From JAGXIT01 sp964393815 (lineage in GTDB: Bacteria > Patescibacteriota > Saccharimonadia > Saccharimonadales > UBA4665), in NCBI GenBank assembly GCA_964393815.1, contig CAYMUP010000041.1:1-7612 (forward strand): DNA of 7,612 nt. The letters are read 5' to 3'. Below are positions 4,419 through 7,612 of this stretch, piece by piece. Each line of letters starts with the position of its first letter. Position 1 is the first letter of the stretch. A model generated the notes under the pieces. It worked only from the letters and a program-made list of their open reading frames with translations, ran no database searches and had not been told where the DNA came from. A program made the translations under genes and the position numbers.

Positions 4419-5723
4419 GTGGCGGCCGTTCAGGATATTCAAAACATCAAAGTAGAAGATTTATGTCTATGGACAGAGAATCCACGCGATCCCATTGATA
4501 CGAGCGCGACAGACCTTGATATCATCAAGCATGCTATCGATGAGAATCCAAAAGCATGGAATTTGGATAAACTCGTAACTGAAATGGGAGCGCACTACGA
4601 CCTCAGCGAGCTACCGACTGTCGTGTATGTTGACAATAAGCCTGTGGTCTATGACGGCAATAGGCGCGTTGCTGTCCTGAAGTACTTGCAGAATCCGCAG
4701 CTATACACAGAAATATCTGGGCGTTTGCCGCTTGGCTATGAGCCAAAGGAATTGAAAGATTTGTCCGAGATACCATGTAACGTATGTGACCAAGAAACAG
4801 CACTGACGAATATAGAACGCAAGCACAGTACTAACGGCTCATGGGGTCAGCTAGAGCGTGATTATTTTGCCTATAAGCACAGGGGTAAAGATAAATCGCT
4901 ATTCGTAAGACTAAATGAGCAAACTGGCGGGTATATAGCCAGTCATAAGTCAATGAATAAGCTCTTTGTAAAAGATGAGGTGCTAAATGCCAAGAACTTG
5001 CGAGAAATAGGCTTTCTTATAAGTGATACAGGAGAGATTGAAACGCCATACTCGGCCGAAGAAAGCCTACAGTTACTCGAGAATATCCGCAGCCTTATCG
5101 AAAGTAAAAAAATATCTACAAGAAATAATCGTGGCCTATTGAAACAGCCACTAGTAGATAACTTCTCGGATACACCGCTAAAATCAGCAGCCGACAATAA
5201 CTCACTTGAGCCATTGAGCATTGAGTCTGTGCAAGATGAGCCTACAGAGGACAGCCCAAAGCAAAGAAAGACACCACGCACAAAGAAGAAAACAGCAACT
5301 TTCTTTCTCGACAACATGCCATCGCTTGCGAATGGAGAAGTCAATGATATTTATAGAGATATTTTATCTCTGCACGATTACTATATACAGGAAAAAGATA
5401 CACTTTCTACGACATTTCCTGCTTTAATAAGAATGTCTTTGCGATTGCTGGTTGAATCAGCCGCGAATAGCGACGGTATCAATACATACGTCAGCAATAA
5501 CTATGCCGACGCCAAAAAGACTCTAACACAAGACCAGAAAACTACACTTTCAAATAACAGTGTCGATAGCGACCAAAAGCTAATACAACTCTTACAGTCT
5601 GGTGCACACAACTACACTAATTCGGCCAATTTTGAGCAAACTACAGCAATGTCCATTATAATAGGTGCTATAGTATCAAAAACACATCAAAAAAATAAAA
5701 ATGATACAAGCGAAAACATATAG
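4419..5723 (+). CDS. ParB/Srx-fold protein, partner of an adenine methyltransferase
   Basis: The 434-residue protein begins at GTG 4419: AGGAG lies 5 bases upstream and an in-frame TAG at 4404-4406 excludes an earlier start. Residues about 10-100 look like a ParB N-terminal domain, with a VVYDGNRRVAVLKYL segment (77-90) whose GNRR matches the GxRR box that binds nucleotide in ParB-type folds. ERKH...W..LERDYF (133-150) fits the helix after it. A low-complexity linker with a basic patch (281-292) leads to a helical C-terminal domain (about 305-423, ending GAHNYTNSANFEQTTAMSII). That domain is mildly reminiscent of HEPN/DUF4145-type bundles, but I see no Rx4-6H nuclease motif. It is unlikely to be a chromosome-partition ParB: no ParA, and a methylase gene overlaps its end by 23 bp. 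It may guide, sense or replace the nuclease of the adenine methylase. Function is not established. Confidence 0.75.
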   Translation: MAAVQDIQNIKVEDLCLWTENPRDPIDTSATDLDIIKHAIDENPKAWNLDKLVTEMGAHYDLSELPTVVYVDNKPVVYDGNRRVAVLKYLQNPQLYTEISGRLPLGYEPKELKDLSEIPCNVCDQETALTNIERKHSTNGSWGQLERDYFAYKHRGKDKSLFVRLNEQTGGYIASHKSMNKLFVKDEVLNAKNLREIGFLISDTGEIETPYSAEESLQLLENIRSLIESKKISTRNNRGLLKQPLVDNFSDTPLKSAADNNSLEPLSIESVQDEPTEDSPKQRKTPRTKKKTATFFLDNMPSLANGEVNDIYRDILSLHDYYIQEKDTLSTTFPALIRMSLRLLVESAANSDGINTYVSNNYADAKKTLTQDQKTTLSNNSVDSDQKLIQLLQSGAHNYTNSANFEQTTAMSIIIGAIVSKTHQKNKNDTSENI

Positions 5724-6567
5724 AAAGCGCCTATTTACCCCTTTGCGCTATCCGGGTGGCAAGACGTCTCTCTTTGCTTTTTTCGATACTGTCATAAAAA
5801 AGCATGAGTGGCAAGACATCACATATATCGAGCCGTATGCAGGCGGTGCTGGAGCGGCTGTATCGCTTCTTTTGCTTGAAAAAGTACATAGCATTGTTAT
5901 CAATGACTATGACCCTGCTATATATTCGTTTTGGCTTGCCCTAAAAGAACATAATGCAGAGTTTATCGAGCGAGTATCGACCACTCCCGTAACTGTCGAG
6001 GAGTGGGAGCGGCAAAAAAAAGTCTATAAAACGGCCGATACGTCCGATAGGCTGTCGCTTGGCTTTGCTACTTTCTTCCTCAATCGGACTAATCGCTCCG
6101 GTATCTTGAACGCTGGGCCAATCGGCGGCAAGCAGCAACTTGGCGAATGGAAAATTGACGCGCGGTACAATAAGCAAAATCTCATCGAGAAAATTAAACT
6201 TATCGGACTTTACAGCGATAGGATTACCGTACTCAACGAGGACGGCGCAGACGTCATAGAGCGGTACGCAAAAGACCCAAATAGCTTCTTTTATGTTGAC
6301 CCGCCGTACTTTGTGAAAGGCGCAGACCTTTACTTAAATGCTTTCAAGCTAAAAGATCACCAAAGACTTGCCGATTCGCTGAACAAGCATAGTAAGGCAA
6401 AGTGGCTTTTGAGTTATGATAACGAAGAAGAAATCCTTAAACTCTACCCCAGTAGAGAACACAGGACTTTTGACCTCAAATACTCTGCTCATCATAATTC
6501 AAAGGTCGGTTCGGAGCTGATGATTTTTTCAGATGTCATCGATATGGGTATTGTAGACGATATCTAA
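5701..6567 (+). CDS. D12-class (Dam-like) N6-adenine DNA methyltransferase
   Basis: The 288-residue enzyme would methylate adenine N6 using S-adenosylmethionine. RYPGGK (16-21) is the D12 motif X, EPYAGGAG (44-51) is motif I, NDYDPAIYSFW (69-79) follows as motif II, FFLNRTNRSGI (125-135) is a family block, and VDPPYF (199-204) is catalytic motif IV. Length matches Dam-type enzymes. The ATG lies inside the preceding gene (23-bp overlap) after an A-rich run without a good ribosome site, so translation is probably coupled. Target sequence cannot be read; GATC is the usual guess for this class, not a finding. No endonuclease gene of a type II system accompanies it. It could be a solitary methylase, the modification half of an unusual system, or an anti-restriction enzyme. 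Confidence 0.93.
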   Translation: MIQAKTYRKRLFTPLRYPGGKTSLFAFFDTVIKKHEWQDITYIEPYAGGAGAAVSLLLLEKVHSIVINDYDPAIYSFWLALKEHNAEFIERVSTTPVTVEEWERQKKVYKTADTSDRLSLGFATFFLNRTNRSGILNAGPIGGKQQLGEWKIDARYNKQNLIEKIKLIGLYSDRITVLNEDGADVIERYAKDPNSFFYVDPPYFVKGADLYLNAFKLKDHQRLADSLNKHSKAKWLLSYDNEEEILKLYPSREHRTFDLKYSAHHNSKVGSELMIFSDVIDMGIVDDI

Positions 6568-6574
6568 ATAAGCA

Positions 6575-6609
6575 AAGCGGCCGCTCATATTGACATAAGC
6601 GGCCGCTCA
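6575..6609. repeat. Two copies of AAGCGGCCGCTCA, able to form a strong stem-loop
   Basis: The 13-base unit occurs at 6575-6587 and 6597-6609. Each contains the 10-bp palindrome AGCGGCCGCT (a NotI site), so the two copies can pair with each other across a 12-base loop. It lies 8 bp past the adenine methylase stop and has no U-tract; it probably stabilises the 3' end or pauses polymerase ahead of the terminator. Confidence 0.75.
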
Positions 6610-6655
6610 ATGCTATATTGTAAGTAAGGATTGGGGCGTCCCCAGTCGATAAGAG

Positions 6656-6677
6656 GCATCACTCCGTGGTGCTTTTT
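6656..6677 (+). terminator. Intrinsic terminator of the ParB-like/adenine methylase operon
   Basis: GCATCAC-TCC-GTGGTGC forms a 7-bp stem with one G-U pair and is followed by TTTTTATTTTTC. It faces the plus strand only; it ends 20 bp before the stop of the convergent DUF3800 gene. Confidence 0.8.
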
Positions 6678-6696
6678 ATTTTTCTATTTGCGTGTG

Positions 6697-7437
6697 TTAG
6701 CGCGGGAAAACTTTAATACCATACCCTATAACTTCTCCGCGTGCATTGGCGCGGATTTTTGGCTTTATGACGTCAAATGCTTGGTTTGGCTCGCTATTAT
6801 TCAAGATATAACGCGCGATCGGATAGGCGCACAAATCGGCAATCTCAATGCCTATTTCATTATCTGTCTTGCGCCGTAGACTTGCGTTTGTATCGAACAA
6901 TCGCTGAAAGCGCGCAGCGTCTATTTGTGAGCCTCTATATATAATCTGGTTGTAGCGACTGGTTATGACTCTATCTTCACGTTTACCGCGACTTTCGATA
7001 TAGACGTGAGCGTTAGTTGCGCCTCGTTCATCAGCCTCAAATAGTGCTCGCTCCATAATGAATGTCAGGGCAACCTCATAGGGGTCATCGGCTAGTTTTC
7101 CGTATTGCTCGATATGTTTTTTCTTGTCGATAGCTGAAGATATAAGGGTATAGTCCGCCTCCGTGAAGATTCTGTTGAGGTCGTTGTAGAAGTTCCGCTT
7201 TACAGCATCGTCAAAGAATATTTCAAATCCACGCTCGTACTTGCGCATATCGCGTCGGTGTAGAACAACTTGCTTGCCGGGAAAGTATTTTGCTTTTAGC
7301 GCGTTGATTTGTGTTTTTAGCTCTATATACGCATCGTCGGCAATCAATACTCCTGTCAGAGCAAGTATCGGGAAGTTAGGGTCGATATTGGTCAGGTCGC
7401 TTGTACCCGACTCGTCAAGGAATAAATGGAGCTTCAT
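6697..7437 (-). CDS. DUF3800 family protein
   Basis: The 246-residue product starts MKLHLFLDESG, the usual DUF3800 opening, and ends with the family's IGIEIADLCAYPI block (195-207). Asp8-Glu9, Glu148 (IESRG) and Asp201 are placed like the acidic residues of an RNase H-like active site, which is the proposed fold; a nuclease activity is inferred. An open frame continues upstream to 7572 but that part covers the promoter and GC-rich hairpins, so ATG 7437 is the right start. That ATG lies only 9 bases after a perfect -10, so the mRNA is leaderless or nearly so. DUF3800 genes are often found beside restriction-modification and other defence genes. Here it is convergent with the adenine methylase and inside the same inverted repeats. 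Confidence 0.85.
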   Translation of the reverse strand: MKLHLFLDESGTSDLTNIDPNFPILALTGVLIADDAYIELKTQINALKAKYFPGKQVVLHRRDMRKYERGFEIFFDDAVKRNFYNDLNRIFTEADYTLISSAIDKKKHIEQYGKLADDPYEVALTFIMERALFEADERGATNAHVYIESRGKREDRVITSRYNQIIYRGSQIDAARFQRLFDTNASLRRKTDNEIGIEIADLCAYPIARYILNNSEPNQAFDVIKPKIRANARGEVIGYGIKVFPR

Positions 7438-7446
7438 ACTTCTCTT

Positions 7447-7455
7447 ATTATACCA
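7447..7455 (-). promoter_or_regulatory. Extended -10 promoter of the DUF3800 gene
   Basis: The minus strand reads TGG-TATAAT-AAGAGAAGT-ATG. The same TGGTATAATA decamer serves the ParB-like operon. Transcription should begin at or within about 3 bases of the ATG, so the AGAGAAG upstream of the ATG is probably not in the mRNA. Confidence 0.7.
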
Positions 7456-7502
7456 GCCGCATGCGTCAGGTGCATAGCTTGCGGGTCGAGGGCGCGGAGC
7501 GC

Positions 7503-7553
7503 GGCGGCTCTGCCGCCTGGGCGAAGCCCCAACGCCTCTACTGCTTGCAGTAG
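7503..7553. repeat. Hairpin cluster at the right end of the cassette
   Basis: Three stems follow each other: GGCGGC-TCT-GCCGCC (7503-7517), GGGC-GAA-GCCC (7519-7529) and CTACTGC-TT-GCAGTAG (7538-7553). AGCCCCAACGCCT (7525-7537) repeats 1984-1996. The last stem sits next to inverted repeat B, as does the stem at 2111-2124 on the left. No gene is seen between 7438 and 7612. Confidence 0.7.
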
Positions 7554-7557
7554 TCGA

Positions 7558-7612
7558 ACCACCAGAAAACACCCTTTACAGCTAAAAAAGAAATCTCGGC
7601 GGGGGGAAATTA
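7558..7612 (-). repeat. Inverted repeat B, right copy (55 bp, cut by window end)
   Basis: The reverse complement is identical to 2051-2105. The window stops inside or at the end of it, so its outer limit is unknown. In the left copy the neighbouring 2021-2040 pairs with the repeat; whether that flank is also present here cannot be seen. Confidence 0.93.

Noticed and set aside
4419..5723. Plasmid or chromosome partition ParB
   Set aside because: There is no ParA gene or parS-like site cluster, and the gene is fused in an overlap with an adenine methylase, so a partition role is unlikely.
7438..7572. An upstream start at 7572 for the DUF3800 gene, adding 45 residues
   Set aside because: The extra part is Arg/Pro/Ser-rich, comes from hairpin DNA and includes the -10 box. 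The family begins at MKLHLFLDESG.
1..7612. CRISPR array
   Set aside because: No regularly spaced direct repeats; all repeats seen are inverted pairs or isolated hairpins.

Overview
Organism. The window is the end of an integrated mobile element from a bacterium of moderate GC that uses the standard genetic code. It carries a CCA-encoding tRNA-Gln gene, a large serine recombinase whose frame runs antisense into that tRNA, hairpin-rich intergenic DNA and four promoters that all read TATAATA. A Patescibacteria/Saccharibacteria-type or Gram-positive-like host is my guess; no marker gene here proves it.

Left module (1-1970). Bases 1-53 are the 3' part of tRNA-Gln(TTG). Converging on it is a serine integrase gene, with its ATG at 1623 and no stop before the window edge. 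The last 133 bp of its frame in the window exist again, inverted, at 1789-1922, just upstream of its promoter. The outer 96 bp are identical. The two copies stop matching exactly where a crossover dinucleotide (CT/AG) would lie: one copy joins the tRNA, the other an imperfectly symmetric attP-like sequence. Inversion between the copies would swap the end of the integrase.

Spacer (1971-2176). No gene is seen. The stretch holds several perfect hairpins, one copy of a 55-bp repeat and a 34-bp near-perfect palindrome.

Defence cassette (2106-7557). It is bracketed by inverted copies of the 55-bp repeat (2051-2105 and 7558-7612). On the minus strand an m5C DNA methyltransferase (4125-3253) overlaps an HpaII-family restriction endonuclease (3256-2177) by ATGA, a type II system expected to act at CCGG. 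Its leader (about 4308-4167) is a structured RNA with a closing stem, a pseudoknot, an intrinsic terminator and a competing antiterminator. Divergently, a ParB/Srx-fold protein (4419-5723) overlaps a D12-class N6-adenine methyltransferase (5701-6567) with no recognisable nuclease partner. A terminator follows, then a convergent DUF3800 gene (7437-6697) with a probably leaderless mRNA.

How they fit. The recombinase would move or flip DNA at tRNA-Gln. The cassette is cargo: one conventional restriction-modification system plus a less understood ParB-like/adenine-methylase/DUF3800 group that may be a second defence or epigenetic system. No controller (C) protein gene is seen, so the RNA leader is the best candidate regulator of the restriction-modification operon.
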